Assembly (NCBI RefSeq): GCF_036373705.1
Contig: NC_089856.1
Coordinates: 8,240,501-8,304,500, forward strand
DNA: 64,000 nt
Reading direction: 5' to 3'
Source: Amia ocellicauda
Lineage: Eukaryota; Chordata; Actinopteri; Amiiformes; Amiidae
The notes beneath the pieces are model-generated. The model was not told where the DNA came from, searched no databases, and saw only the letters and a program-made list of their open reading frames with translations. The position numbers and the translations under genes are program-made. Below, piece by piece: positions 9,068 to 21,902 of this stretch (the first letter of the stretch is position 1; each line of letters starts with the position of its first letter).

Positions 9068-12000
9068 GTGAGATTTGCTCTCTTTGAACTTGTTAAACCC
9101 CCCGAAATGAAGAGGAGACATGTTTCGTTCAGCTTCTCACAAAGCAACTTTTCTTTTCATCATGTTAGTCAAAATGATCACGAGTTACAAGTAAGGCAGG
9201 AGTTTCCTTGCCGTTTCAATTACTGTGTATTTATTCCTATTGTGTTTGCCGACGTGTAGGAAATAAATATAGAGTGTAAGTTAACCATTTTGTTCATTGT
9301 AAGTTGATATCAGTCAACTTAAGCGTGGTATGGCAACAAGAAAAATTGCATAGGCCACCCATTTGTGACATTTTTACGGACGTTTTAAAATGCAGTTGCA
9401 ATACAAAAGATTGGTCGCGCTCGTGTAGCGCAGATTCCTGCAGTTCTGCGAAAGTGTGCGCCAATGGCAGCGGCGGGATTGTGCAGATCTGCGTAGAACT
9501 GCGGAAATCTGCGCTACAGTACACCGCCAGGCTGTAGCAACTATCAGGATGACAGACCATGAAAGGAGGACGATTTGAAAGTGTTTTTTTAAAAAAAAAA
9601 AAAAAAAAAAGCCCATTGCTTAATTATACTTGCTGCCATATCTCTGGAAAAACGTTTTGCAATGTAAAGCACTTCCCCCCCCCCCCTTTTTTTTTTTTTT
9701 TAAAGACGAATTTAATTGTTTGTTATTGTAAGATAAGTCGTGTCCTAATATGGGAAAATATTATTTTTGGATTCGACGGGATGTCCCAGTTCTGTTTTTG
9801 TTTTCTTTATTAGGAAATGGCCAACGTTACACTGTTTCAGATTCATCATGTTTAAGGGCGACTGAAGTTCACTCCCCAACGGCTTCAGGAGAAACTATTC
9901 TTGTGCAATTAATCTGGAATGAAATGAATGCAAAACGCGTTCCATTGAAGACCAGGAACAGAATGTCAAATGTGTTTAATCTTGATGTACTTCTCAGTTC
10001 CAGTAAACCTGTATTTTACGAAGTTCATTTGTTTGACCATAATACTGAGTAAAGCACCTTCAAGCAACCTATGCTTAAGACACAGCAACTGCAGGGATGA
10101 CAATATAGAAGGCACTGGGAGAGACTGGCTGCTAACACACACACATACAAAAATGGCAATCACCATTGTATGCGATTCGTTTTAGCCCCAACTTGTGGAG
10201 GTTAATAACCTGTTGCCTGCAATTTCGGGACAGCTGTCAACTTTGACCATGATGATGAATCCTACTAATGAGTTGCTTCTGTGTGCAAGCCATATACCCC
10301 ATGGAAGCAGGCCACTTTTGCAAGGTTTTATAAAAGTTCCAGAAGAGTTTCTGAATAACTTCCAAACGAAGTTGATGCAGGATTATTTTGGAAGGATTAT
10401 GTTTTGAGATACTTAGAGATGCATTTTGATCATTGTTTCCTCACTTGGAACAGAAAGGACAGTGGTTCCCCTCTAGATTAAGGTCTAAATCTGTACAATA
10501 TTTCCTAGATTCTTTGTTGTACGGAGGCACTTGCAGTCCAGTACTTGTATTGCAAAGTTATTAAGGATTTTCTTATTTTATTTTATTTGTAGACCACAAC
10601 AATTATTTACCACCATTTATTTAGATCCCTGATAAAATGTGAGTATTTTATGAGTAATGTAAAGCAATGAGGATTTCCTAATACATTATCTGTTGCTCTT
10701 TCTATAACAAACTTTGACCGTTAGTGGGATGCAGGAGCTGGGAACGGCAGTGCTCTCCATGTGTGGTCCTGTAGAACCAGAATGTAGCCTATTCATAATC
10801 AAATGTGTGGGCATCTGTCCTCTTCACTCCATGACTACAGACCATCTTAAGTTTGATTCATTTTGGTCAATAACCTCACTGAGTGCTGGCTTGGAATGGG
10901 CAGCAGGAGGTTCTGTTGATCTCCTGGACCAGAGTGGCAGACCACTGTCAAAAGGGACATCATTGCTGATGCATTATCTTTAGCTGAAGCTTTTAACACC
11001 TTAGCATTCATTAGGGTGGTGGTCTTGATAGGAAAGGCTGCTTGCTTCATAACCATATTAACTCCCCAATGGTAAAAACTGATGTTAGGACTGTGGGTAA
11101 GAGAGAGTTAATATGGCTGCAAAACAGAGTGGCTCATTTAGTCCCGCAAGTGTTAACTGTGCGCTCCATTTAAGACAATCAGATAGTGTTCACTGTATTA
11201 GCCAGAACAATATCCTGTAAGGTAACTGTGGTTTAAGACAGCACTGTATTAGATACTAGTGTGAAATAAAATACCAAGCAGCATTTTCTATATTTTTAAT
11301 CATATTAAAACAATTATACATTTATGGGAGCACACTGATTACTATTTGGAATTGTTTATTGATTATGTTGTACTATTGTAAAATTGTGATAGGTTAATAC
11401 GTATATCTTTTTTTAATAAGTTAACATCCTGAACTATGATGATCTCAGCAACTGATGGCAGTGTTTTCTAGTCATTCAAATGCAGGCTGATCAGCTAAGC
11501 TGTTTTACGTGTAGTTTATAGTAATGACTGATTGAAAAAAATGTGTATTTTCCTGCGAATTAATTTCTCATTAGCTTAATGATTCAGGAGAGACCATTAG
11601 GCCTATTTTGCTTGGCCAAGTTCAGTCACCGCTTACTGATGGCTAATGAAGTAGAATTCATAGTGACTGCCTAATCTGTTCCACACACCTACAAATCTTT
11701 GTGTAAAGAGGTCTTCCCAGCCCTGATGTAGCTGCTCTTTAATTCTACACTCACCTAAAGGATTATTAGGAACACCATACTAATACTGTGTTTGACCCCC
11801 TTTCACCTTCAGAACTGCCTTAATTCTACGTGGCATTGATTCAACAAGGTGCTGAAAGCATTCTTTAGAAATGTTGGCCCATATTGATAGGATAGCATCT
11901 TGCAGTTGATGGAGATTTGTGGGATGCACATCCAGGGCACGAAGCTCCCGTTCCACCACATCCCAAAGATGCTCTATTGGGTTGAGATCTGGTGACTGTG

Positions 12001-15000
12001 GGGGCCAGTTTAGTACAGTGAACTCATTGTCATGTTCAAGAAACCAATTTGAAATGATTCGACCTTTGTGACATGGTTCATTATCCTGCTGGAAGTAGCC
12101 ATCAGAGGATGGGTACATGGTGGTCATAAAGGGATGGACATGGTCAGAAACAATGCTCAGGTAGGCCGTGGCATTTAAACGATGCCCAATTGGCACTAAG
12201 GGGCCTAAAGTGTGCCAAGAAAACATCCCCCAAAACATTACACCACCTTCACCAGCCTGCACAGTGGTAACAAGGCATGATGGATCCATGTTCTCATTCT
12301 GTTTACGCCAAATTCTGACTCTACCATCTGAATGTCTCAACAGAAATCGAGACTCATCAGACCAGGCAACATTTTTCCAGTCTTCAACTGTCCAATTTTG
12401 GTGAGCTTGTGCAAATTGTAGCCTCTTTTTCCTATTTGTAGTGGAGATGAGTGGTACCCGGTGGGGTCTTCTGCTGTTGTAGCCCATCCGCCTCAAGGTT
12501 GTACGTGTTGTGGCTTCACAAATGCTTTGCTGCATACCTCGGTTGTAACGAGTGGTTATTTCAGTCAAAGTTGCTCTTCTATCAGCTTGAATCAGTCGGC
12601 CCATTCTCCTCTGACCTCTAGCATCAACAAGGCATTTTTGCCCACAGGACTGCCGCATACTGGATGTTTTTCCCTTTTCACACCATTCTTTGTAAACCCT
12701 AGAAATGGTTGTGCGTGAAAATCCCAGTAACTGAGCAGATTGTGAAATACTCAGACCGGCCCGTCTGGCACCAACAACCATGCCACGCTCAAAATTGCTT
12801 AAATCACCTTTCTTTCCCATTCAGACATTCAGTTTGGAGTTCAGGAGATTGTCTTGACCAGGACCACACCCCTAAATGCATTGAAGCAACTGCCATGTGA
12901 TTGGTTTGTTAGATAATTGCATTCATGAGAAATTGAACAGGTGTTCCTAATAATCCTTTAGGTGAGTGTATGTGTGCCATGCAATGCTGATGTTCCTTAA
13001 ATGAGATGAGCCTGTTTGTTAAGTTGCTGGCTGCTAGTTTATTGTTCAAGAGACATCATCAAGGTGTCCTGCCTAGGTATTGGCCAGCCAAAATCACCAA
13101 ATACTCTAAAGTAAACAAATGTGAAGACTTTCTGTGAGACCCATTACTCAAAGCATTTTAAAATATGTGCAATACACATCAGTCTCTACATTATTTCCTT
13201 TGGCATGGTCTGGAGCAGTGATTCATATGCCTTTTTGCTTTTATCCAAATTAGTCAGCAGGTCAATAGTGCACCAGTTCAGAAAGATGACGTGACTGCAG
13301 CTGATAGAAATATTAAGGTAGAAGATGAGACTATCATTTTCAAAATAATTACTACTTTATTAATTGTTGTAAAAGATTAGCCTACATATTACATGGAATT
13401 ACGCACTAGGACTAACATATGGCTTTATTTTAGTAAAGATGAAGTACTTATTTTGTGAGTTTTACCAGTTAGAAACCCGAAAACGTCCTGTGGTGCGACT
13501 GTTCCCGACTTTATGTAGTAACAAAAACTCAGAATAAATTAATCTGTTATTGGTTAGAAAAATAAATGTAATGTTCCTACACTGATTCTACATAGATATG
13601 CTCTACCACTATGTGACAGTCAAAAAAGAAAAAGCAGATTTTCACAAGTATAATCCTTAAATTAATTTAATTAAGGATTAAAGTATAATCCTTGGATGTA
13701 AGGATTTATCTGAAAAGAAAGTGAGGTCTTTTTGGAAACAACTACACTTCTGTTTTGACACCGGTATGTTTATAAGACTTAGATGAGCCAAATGCTTTTA
13801 AAGTAATTTAATCAGATTTTGATATGGTTTTAAAAGAGTCACACCAAAGGACATTATACAAAACAATTTGTAAAATGGTGTAGGCTATTTAAGAGGGGGT
13901 GGATTTAAATACATTCAAGGTCACGAGATGATCTGGAAGGCTTCGTGATTGCCCATTTAGAATTGGAAATAGAAACTAAAATGTCCTATAGTTAGACAGA
14001 TTTGAGTGTCACCCTGTTTGAAACACTTATCAATATGGATTTTAGGTTCTATGTCCTTGAATGATGTTTAAAGGCGATATACAATATTTACCAAGAACAG
14101 ATGTAGGATTTTAAGTGATATATAGACTGGATGGATTGACTTTGATGGAAAAGTGAAATGTTATGCATAATGACAGGGCACAGCATTTAGAAACAAGAAG
14201 TCGGAGTTTTCCAGAGTGGGAAATCTCACTCTGAGGTGTACCTGGGGTGTGCCTGCAGTGAGCTAAGTTTGCTATGTGGTGACTGCGCCCTTGGTAAATC
14301 CAGGCCAAGGGAGGGTGCTTGTAAAAACTAATCTACTTCTCCCACACCCAGTACTATTTCTGTCTCACTCTCCATCACTACAGTGACCCATCTTTCTAAG
14401 CGTGTGTCATCGATACACAGTGAATGACACGGTGCAGAGAGGAAGAAAACTTTTCCTGTGTACATTTACATCATTATTAAAAACTAAAAATACTAAAGCT
14501 TGCCTTCATGCTACAAAACCTATTGAAAAAAACCTAACAGTCTGCCATTCTGATCAGTACCATGTCTATCAACCAGTTTCTAACTGTTCAGTCTCCAAGT
14601 TTCACCATGTCTGTTTAATCTGTAGGAATGGGTGGTGAAACTGCATGTTGTCTTAGTTCTGATACTCTCTGGCTTTCTTAGCATGGATGTGTTTGAACCA
14701 CCCAAGGTTAGTATTTTGAGACTTGTTTGTGGCTTTGCCATAGAGATCCTGTGATCATGTTTGGGATAGGGGTGGGGTGTTAAATGTTCAATATTATATT
14801 GTGAACTGAGACCCAGAGAGTAAAACCCACAGGCATCAAAGTGGGTCTCTCTCCATCTATGACCAATATGATCAGTGGTGACAGGTTTATAGAATGCTTT
14901 GGTTTCATTAATGCTTGCTCTTGCATGCGTTTCAGGTTTGGCCTGATTTAAAATCCATTGTCTGGTTTTTAATCTGATTTTCATTACTCATTTTCCATTC

Positions 15001-18000
15001 AGCTGCATCACCTCGATGTCATCGCATCTCACGAGATCCACAAAGCTGGGCCTGACTAGTCTTTGGTATTATTTTTGCTATTGGTATAGCAAAATAAACT
15101 GGGTTTATTTGCTTTTTGGTGGTTTAGTAGGTGATGGCCTTCCCTGCATTAGGTTACAAACAAGAGGAGAGCCATGTACCTACCCTCTCTTTCCTGTTTG
15201 TTTTCCTATAGCTTATCGATCCTAAGAATTCATCTAGACATTTCTTGACAGGAGCCAAAGAGTCTGTTCAATGTAATAGTGGGGTAATTTTTATTTTTCC
15301 TCGTCCCGCACATCTTTGTGTGAAGTGCCCATTTCCAGTCCTGTACACAATCATACTTAACCTTTATTTCTCTGATAACCTCATGTCACTGGGGATTTGG
15401 GAATAGTCAACTATTGGATGGATATTTTGTCCATCCCCTTCAGGAGTTTGAACACATTGAATCACCTTGAGAAACATATTTTGTAAAGAGTAAATGGATT
15501 CAGTCCAGTTTTAGTCTGCCCAGCTAAGATTCCTGAGATTCCAGGGACTACTGTAGTTCAGTAATGATCCTACAGACTTTATAGGTCTCCCTAAATCAGC
15601 AAATACCTTAGTCATCAAGTTTAATGCATTATGTATTTGTTATTGGATATAACAAAAATCGTCAGACCCTGACTCTCTGGGGCTAGGGTTGGATCCGCAT
15701 TGCTCTAGTTGTTCTTTTAGGACCAATGTCCATTTTGCAACTGTGTGGTTGGGCAATTTTATCCAAACCCTTACAACTCTTTGTAGAAAGAATCCGTGTC
15801 TATTTAAAATAATGAATGCATGTATTCTTAGCCTTAATTTCACTTATTTCCAGGCTGAGGGCTCTGCAAGGCGCCTGTCCCGTGCAGACAGCAGACTGGG
15901 CAGGAGGCTGGAGACAGGCCAGGTAAGACCTTTTGTATGGATGATCCTTTTATACATGTGCAGAGAATGGTAAATGGATGAAGAGAGCTGAAGGAGTTGT
16001 CATATCTTTTATTAATAAAAAAAAAAAAAAAAAAATGACTCGTTCAAGTTACTTGATATGGCAGTGTTCCACACACACACTGATATTTTAACCGTAAAAA
16101 AAGTGTAGTTCAAGGTAGTTCAATTTCACACCTTAAAACCGAGATAAGCAGCTTTGATATAAATGTGGGATCTGGACTTCACTTCACTTCCCTAGCCACC
16201 ATCTTCCTTTTATACATCTCCCCCCTTGACCTCTGACCTCTAACAAAGATATACATAATAAAATAATTACAAAAATACTAAATAAGAATTACACATTTAA
16301 AAAGGAAATGGGTAATTATAATAGTTGGGCATTAATTACTTCTCTCTCAGATGGCCTAAACCGTCACATGGACTATTAATGCAACATAATTGTAAAAAGT
16401 GTGCAATGTGGTACACATACAACCTAGACTGAGGACTGAGTTCCTATTGGCAATAACCGTTAAAACCAAAGGGCAGCTCAGGGTGACTGCCTTGGATGTG
16501 TTGAAGGACATGGTACATGGTTGCATGAAGCTGTTCAGTTTTCAAGAGTACAGTATGATGCCGTAGTCCCCTTGGTGTATGTACCACAGTTTTGATTAAT
16601 GCAGTTATGCCAAATAACTTTGTAAGTGCTTTTTTGAAGGCAGTTTGGCTAACCATCAATAGTGTGCCAAGATTGTTAATAAGGCTTGCATTCAGGGGAT
16701 CATGCAGCGCTCATTCCTTTTAAATGAAAAAGTAAACCACAGATTTCACATAAGGAGATAAGACTTGAATCCCCCTTTTAACACATTTACTGATTTCAGT
16801 AATGGGGCTTATTACTAATATTTAGACCTTTAAAGGGACATGTGCACTGTTAGCAAAATCATGGTTTTAGTGCATGTTGTTGTAGTGTTTTCAGATGTTA
16901 CAGTATTTTCGCAAGGTAAATAATAACTTTCTTTAAAAATAAATGCAGTCTGAAGTAAATAAATGCCACCTCCAAAAACCTGCTCGTTGATATTATTGCT
17001 TTTGTACAAACTGAAATTAAAGTGTACCCAAAATAAACAAAAGAACACCACGAAAAAGTACCTAGCATAAAAAAGACTTTTTACGTTAGACTTAATTTTG
17101 GCATATAATAATAACCGGAAAAAATACTTGCACAAAATCTCCATTAACCTCCATTAATCTGCTCAATAACCTCCTTGGAAAGCAGATGAAACCCTAACAT
17201 GTTATGTTGTCTATGAAAACTACTCTAAAGTAGTAGGAATATGAAGTATGAAACTGTAAAATTTGGTTGACTTGATAATTACTTGCATTGGGGAAGACCT
17301 GTCTGGTGATTTTATGGTATTTCCACTATCCAAGACGACAAATCCAGTTTTCAATTTTGAAGTTTTCATAGTTGCTTATGTGATAAAATTGAGCTGGAAT
17401 CAAGCTGGATGGTAAAGATCTTGCTAAAATACTAGTATTTTTAGGAATTGTGTGTTACGCTATATATTTCTGCTTATTTATTTAGACTACATCTTATTTG
17501 CCAGATATTTGAACAGGCTGTAGGCACTTTGAAATAGTATTTCCCAAACCTAGTCCTAAAATCCCACTATCTTTTAGTTTTCATTCCAAAGATAATTTGA
17601 TATTTGAAAATAGCATTTACCCTCTAAAGTATCTCCGTGTATTATATCATGTAAGTATGGCCTTTAGGAAGAGTTGTTCAGGCAGGCTTAAGAGAAATAG
17701 TTGAGGGCAGACTAAACAGATTTCTGTGCTCAATTTCTCTGCAACAACACCCATACAGCAATTTCTGAAGCCAAGTACTGAGGGCAAAAAATATATTATA
17801 AAAGGGAAAGTGGTAAATTGAAGGCCTTGATAATTGTAAGTATAAATCTGAGAGCTTGGCTGGAAGAAAACAGGAGACTCAGTGTGTTCAGGATTCTGAA
17901 ACCCTTTTGTATGTGTCTGTCAGGTGTATCTCGGCTGTAATATGTGTGTGTGTGTCCGTGTGTGTCCACAGCTGACCGAACTGCAAGAGAGCTATGATGA

Positions 18001-18556
18001 AGCCCTACAGACAGTGCATGCCCTGGAGCTTCAGAGGGAGACCCTGCAGTTTGAGGTGGACTGTTTGCGGGACACCCTGGATGGGGTGGAAGAGCTGCTG
18101 GCTGAGGCCCACAGAGAAGGTGGTGACATCAAAATGGTATGTAGGGGTGGGCTATATGCATGACAAAATAATGTAACTAATGTAATTATTTTAGACCTTA
18201 CAGATGATAATGGTATATGCCAAAATAGTTTTGAAGACTAGTCTTATACTATATATGTTTCATATACAATACACTGCCCAACCTTTATGGTAAGAGAATC
18301 TCTTTCCTCATGCAAAGTGCAAAATAATAGTCCCTAAATAATAGTTCACAATAAAAAATGAGGGGCCTAGTCTCCATACTTTACCCTCTCCATTTGAAAC
18401 CTACTGTACTTAGATAAAATAATTAGTATAATCTGTTTGTATCCCCTAAAAAAATAAATAATAATAAATAAAAAAATAAGTTATCAAATAGGCTCCAGTT
18501 GTTTCACTAATGGGAGTTTTACATAATTTTTTTTGCAAGAAACACCAGCATGTCCA

Positions 18557-18587
<31 letters not shown>

Positions 18588-21500
18588 GTTTTGCTGCCAC
18601 TCTGGGACTTTGACATGACATTTTGGCATTTCTACATTTTCTTTATTTTAGTTTTGGTAGATTTTAATACTTTACATTCTAACCACATAAGTTCCAGGTG
18701 TACTTATACCCAACACAAATGATGCAGTGTTTCTGTCCTGCAAAGGTGCTATAACTGAACACTGTGTTCTTGTGCTGTGTGCTGCAGGTACAGTAGCTGA
18801 CATAGTACAAGTTAACCTACTGGAAATTAGTAGTTTGTGTTTTATTGTGTCCATCTTGTCCTCGCTGTTGCTGCAGTTCTATTAATAAAACATGGCCGGA
18901 AATTCTCAGATTGCATGTGTTATTCCCGATCCTGCTAGCGGTATATGCAATCTAAATAACAAAACATTATAATTCACTAGTATATATCCCAATAAAATCT
19001 ATGGAAATCATGTTTTAGTTCTTATTGGTATTTAAATAAAGAAGAAAGGTTAATAATTTGCAAACAGGTCCGAATAAATATTGTTTTGCCTGAATACCTT
19101 TTGGCATCTGTATTTTGGCTTTCTGTTGTCAACTGTCTGGCCCTCTTCATTGCACAAGAAACCAAAATGATCCCAAATTAAACTGGTAGCATGATTTGTA
19201 TGTATTTTTTTTTTTTTTTTTAAATGTTAAGTTAAGGAACATTTTCGGTCAAGGTGTTGTGTCAATTCTGCACAGATCAGCACCAAAACCCCTGGTGTGT
19301 GATGATATACAGATCATATATCCTGCACACAATCTGCTCATCGGCTTGATTTAAGAACTCAATCTTGTAGCTCCGCATCGGGTGGCAAAATCGACACATT
19401 GGAAGCTTGGAAGGTGGACTTGAATCATTGATTGTTCAGCATAAAATAAAAAAGACGCAACAGTCGAGCTAAACTCATGGTATTTCGATACAAGTAAATC
19501 ACAGTGAGGAGGGGGGAAAGCTTGTATGTGTTCTTTTTATTGACAAAATGCTGCTCGCCAGGTGGGCATAGTAATTCATATGCCACTCACCCTACCTTCA
19601 AAATACTCTCTCAGACTTTCAGGCACCCAATATGTTAGTCGTCACTGTTGCATGTGAACATAAGTATATACTGACCTATCTAAGCCAGCAGCACTTGGTA
19701 GACTGTGTGCCGTAACCATTCAGACTTCGTACTATATACTGAACAAAGGATTTTACCAGTTGAGCTACTTGAGAACCCATGAACTGTGAAATCTGGACAA
19801 TGTTAGATGCAAACCAACAACAGAGCAGTCTGTGGAATGGGCCTGTACTTTTGTGCTGCAGGAGCTGGAGAGAGAGAGGGAGAAAAGGAGACAGCTGGAG
19901 GCTCAAGTCTGTGCTTTGCAGACTGAGGTGGAGTTGCTGAATAATGTGAGTACCAAAGGTTTGAGGTGATTTTGGTGAAAAGATATTGTATAAAAAAACC
20001 TCACTATTGCCCACAAATTAGAAGCCATAATTCATAATTTGCATCCTCCCCCACCGTTAGGGTCCAGATGAGCATTTTATGTTTCCGATAAAGCTTTCAC
20101 ACTTCAACCACTGTTCCGCTTGTCATTATTTCAGTGAAGTGAAAATGTTGAAAAAATAGAAATCGCAATAGAAATACTGAATTTGTAGTTTTTCAGAATT
20201 TTTATGTGAACATTTAATCCGCAATTCGAATTTTTCTATTTTCAAAAACACTTTGTCAAATTGACATTCAATAAAAAAAAATCAGCTCACTGGCTGCATA
20301 GATGGAACAGTTTAACTTAGTCTATGTAATACAGAGAACAAAATTTAAATAAAAGAGTGGATTTGAATGGTTTAAAGATGTGATCTACATGGATGCATTT
20401 TAGGAGGCATTGAAAAGTGTCCAGACACTGCAGTTTTACTGCCTATGTGAAGCTCATTCCACCACTGTAGGACAAGAGAGGAGAAATAAACCTGTGGAAA
20501 GACATGACTAATCAACCTGTAGAACAGGGTAAGACAGCAGGATGGTGAGCAGTCTGTAAGGATTAGGATCTTGAATTAAATTCAAAGCCACCAAATTAAT
20601 ACTAAATCTAACTGCCAGTTGAGACTGAGCTTGAGTTGAATCCCCAGATTATTACTCTTGTATCTGAAGAAATAAAATAAGTTTGTGGACTACAGCTAAA
20701 TGGATTCTCTTAGTAGCTTGGTGTGGCTGTACCTATCAATATGCATTCTACGCCAGTGATATGTTTGAGATGTATGCCACATGAGTCTGTATGTATAGCT
20801 ATTGTAGATATTACAAAAGTAGATTTATATTTTTCATGTCTTGCTTTAGGAAAATGCACAAATCCCAGCTGTGCCTGTGTACACCTGTCTCGGAGCTGAA
20901 CAGCAAGAAGGAGAGGAGAATGTGACGGAAGATAGGTGGGAAGACACAATGGAAGACATAGAAGAGGAAGAGGGGGAAGCACAGACACAGCAGGAGGAGA
21001 ACAAAGATGGAGAGGTTGAGGTTATAGAGGTACAGAAGTGGAGAGCACACAGGAAGCCTGCCCCTTCTGGGCCTGTGTTGACTGTCAACCGCTTGGATAG
21101 CGAACCAAGCACAAAAGGTACAGAGGGCAAAAACTCGGTGGTGCAGATGGGAAAGGAGAATGGCAGTTCAGCAGGAACATGTGGGGAGGGTGAGAAGAGC
21201 GATATTGGTAACCGGTGGGTGGAGACCACTGCCGGTGGAATCTTGGCCAACTTTTTCACCAAAGGGAAGGAGGTGCCTGCAGCAGAAGCATCGGAGCCAG
21301 ATGGCAGTGCATCCTTGACTGAGCAGCAGGAGACCAGAGCCACACGAGAACCACAGTCACTAGGTTGGGAAGGCGTGTCTGTGGATTCCCATTCAGGATC
21401 AGTCCCAGTGGGTTCGGTAGCTCCCCTTTCCGACCCTGAGAAAGGGAAAGAAGCCCAAGCCCAGGGAGAAAGTCAAGAAAGCAACTTGGCCAAGTTCCAG

Positions 21501-21902
21501 AAGATAGTCCACAAGATTATCCCCGGATTACAAGCCGCTACTGAACCCCAGGATGACTCTCGAATCCTCAGGGGTCCCCAGAACACTTGCACAGAGCAGA
21601 GCAGCAGGCCAACGCAGGAGTCTTCCAACTCAGACACCCCCGTGAAAACGGAGGCCCGCCAGACACTGGAGAAGCTTTTCAATCAGTTCTCCTCTGGACT
21701 GGCCTCAAACCAAAATGCAGAAAAGCCCAGCTCGGAATTGGCCACCCCAGCAGAAATCGGGCACGGTGAGGCAGCGGCCCCGTCTGAACCAGGAGAGGAG
21801 AACTTGGCCAGGACCGACAGCTCCCTCAGTTTCTCTCGGGAATCCCTGAGCAGAAATGACAGTTCCCAACCCAAGACCCCAGAGTCCTGCATCCTCTCCT
21901 GA
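8972..21902 (+). CDS. LRRFIP-like coiled-coil protein with acidic tail and CaaX-like end (5 exons, 488 aa)
   Basis: Coding exons: 8972-9067, 15854-15922, 17972-18136, 19862-19945, 20850-21902. All have GT-AG borders and every intron is phase 0. The start is set by an in-frame TAA at 8966-8968, two codons before the ATG. Residues 21-55 (SEDESLRHIIKE, then AEGSARRLSRADSRLG) parallel the N-terminal [26 protein letters not shown] region of LRRFIP1/2. Residues 56-138 form a coiled coil, including YDEALQTVHALELQRE and FEVDCLRDTLDGVEELLAEA, which align with the LRRFIP coiled coil. The last exon codes a 350-aa acidic, Ser/Pro/Glu-rich tail with two short hydrophobic-basic motifs (ILANFFTKGKE and LAKFQKIVHKIIPGL) and ends in Cys-Ile-Leu-Ser. 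LRRFIPs bind Flightless-I and act in innate and Wnt signalling; whether this protein does so is inference. The exon model is firm and the family name moderately so. A fish-specific paralogue is possible. Confidence 0.75.
9424..9518. repeat. Imperfect foldback (inverted repeat) in intron 1
   Basis: The 27 bases at 9424-9450 (beginning TGTAGCGCAGATT) are repeated in reverse complement at 9492-9518, with three mismatches and a 41-base GC-rich loop. RNA from this intron would form a long hairpin. It could be the ends of a tiny MITE or a structural element. It lies about 350 bases downstream of exon 1. Confidence 0.75.
11748..12968. mobile_element. Complete Tc1/mariner transposon (1,221 bp, TA target site)
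   Basis: The element is bounded by perfect 29-bp terminal inverted repeats at 11748-11776 and 12940-12968 (outer bases CACTCACCTAAAGGATTATT) and flanked by TA on both sides (11746-11747 and 12969-12970), the standard Tc1/mariner duplication. It holds one uninterrupted transposase frame on the minus strand. It sits in intron 1 of the LRRFIP-like gene, antisense to it. Perfect ends together with an open frame suggest a recent insertion. Confidence 0.95.
11780..12820 (-). CDS. Tc1/mariner transposase, intact, DD36E spacing (346 aa)
   Basis: Cut-and-paste transposase acting in the nucleus on the element's own ends. The start at 12820 gives MGKKGDLSNFERG, the usual beginning for this group. Residues from about 8 to 120 form the paired-like double helix-turn-helix DNA-binding region (LLGFSRTTISRVYKEW, then ATLTEITTRYN and TTLRRMGYNSRRP). 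The catalytic triad is Asp in WSDESRF, Asp in YFQQDNEPCH, and Glu in NPIEHLWD. I count 36 residues between the second Asp and the Glu, against 34 in Tc1 itself, which fits the DD36E group (Incomer). The frame is open to the stop, with the family ending KGGQTQY. Glu replaces the usual Ala in DNAP. Full length for the family, so it may still be active. Confidence 0.95.
   Translation of the reverse strand: MGKKGDLSNFERGMVVGARRAGLSISQSAQLLGFSRTTISRVYKEWCEKGKTSSMRQSCGQKCLVDARGQRRMGRLIQADRRATLTEITTRYNRGMQQSICEATTRTTLRRMGYNSRRPHRVPLISTTNRKKRLQFAQAHQNWTVEDWKNVAWSDESRFLLRHSDGRVRIWRKQNENMDPSCLVTTVQAGEGGVMFWGMFSWHTLGPLVPIGHRLNATAYLSIVSDHVHPFMTTMYPSSDGYFQQDNEPCHKGRIISNWFLEHDNEFTVLNWPPQSPDLNPIEHLWDVVERELRALDVHPTNLHQLQDAILSIWANISKECFQHLVESMPRRIKAVLKVKGGQTQY
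18557..18588. repeat. (ATT)n microsatellite
   Basis: A run of ATT trinucleotides, about ten units, in intron 3 of the LRRFIP-like gene. Confidence 0.9.
20400..20660. repeat. Possible dispersed fish repeat in intron 4
   Basis: The phrases GAAGCTCATTCCACCACTGTAGGAC and AAGAGAGGAGAAATAAACCTG, followed by an AGGATGGTGAGC block, resemble the body of a common fish interspersed repeat that carries 'GCTCATTCCACCA'. No ends are visible. Recognition is by memory only, so confidence is low. Confidence 0.25.

Noticed and set aside
20846..21343. 165-codon minus-strand frame opposite the LRRFIP-like last exon
   Set aside because: Mirror of a Glu/Gly-rich coding exon; it reads as a Ser/Leu/Pro-rich shadow.
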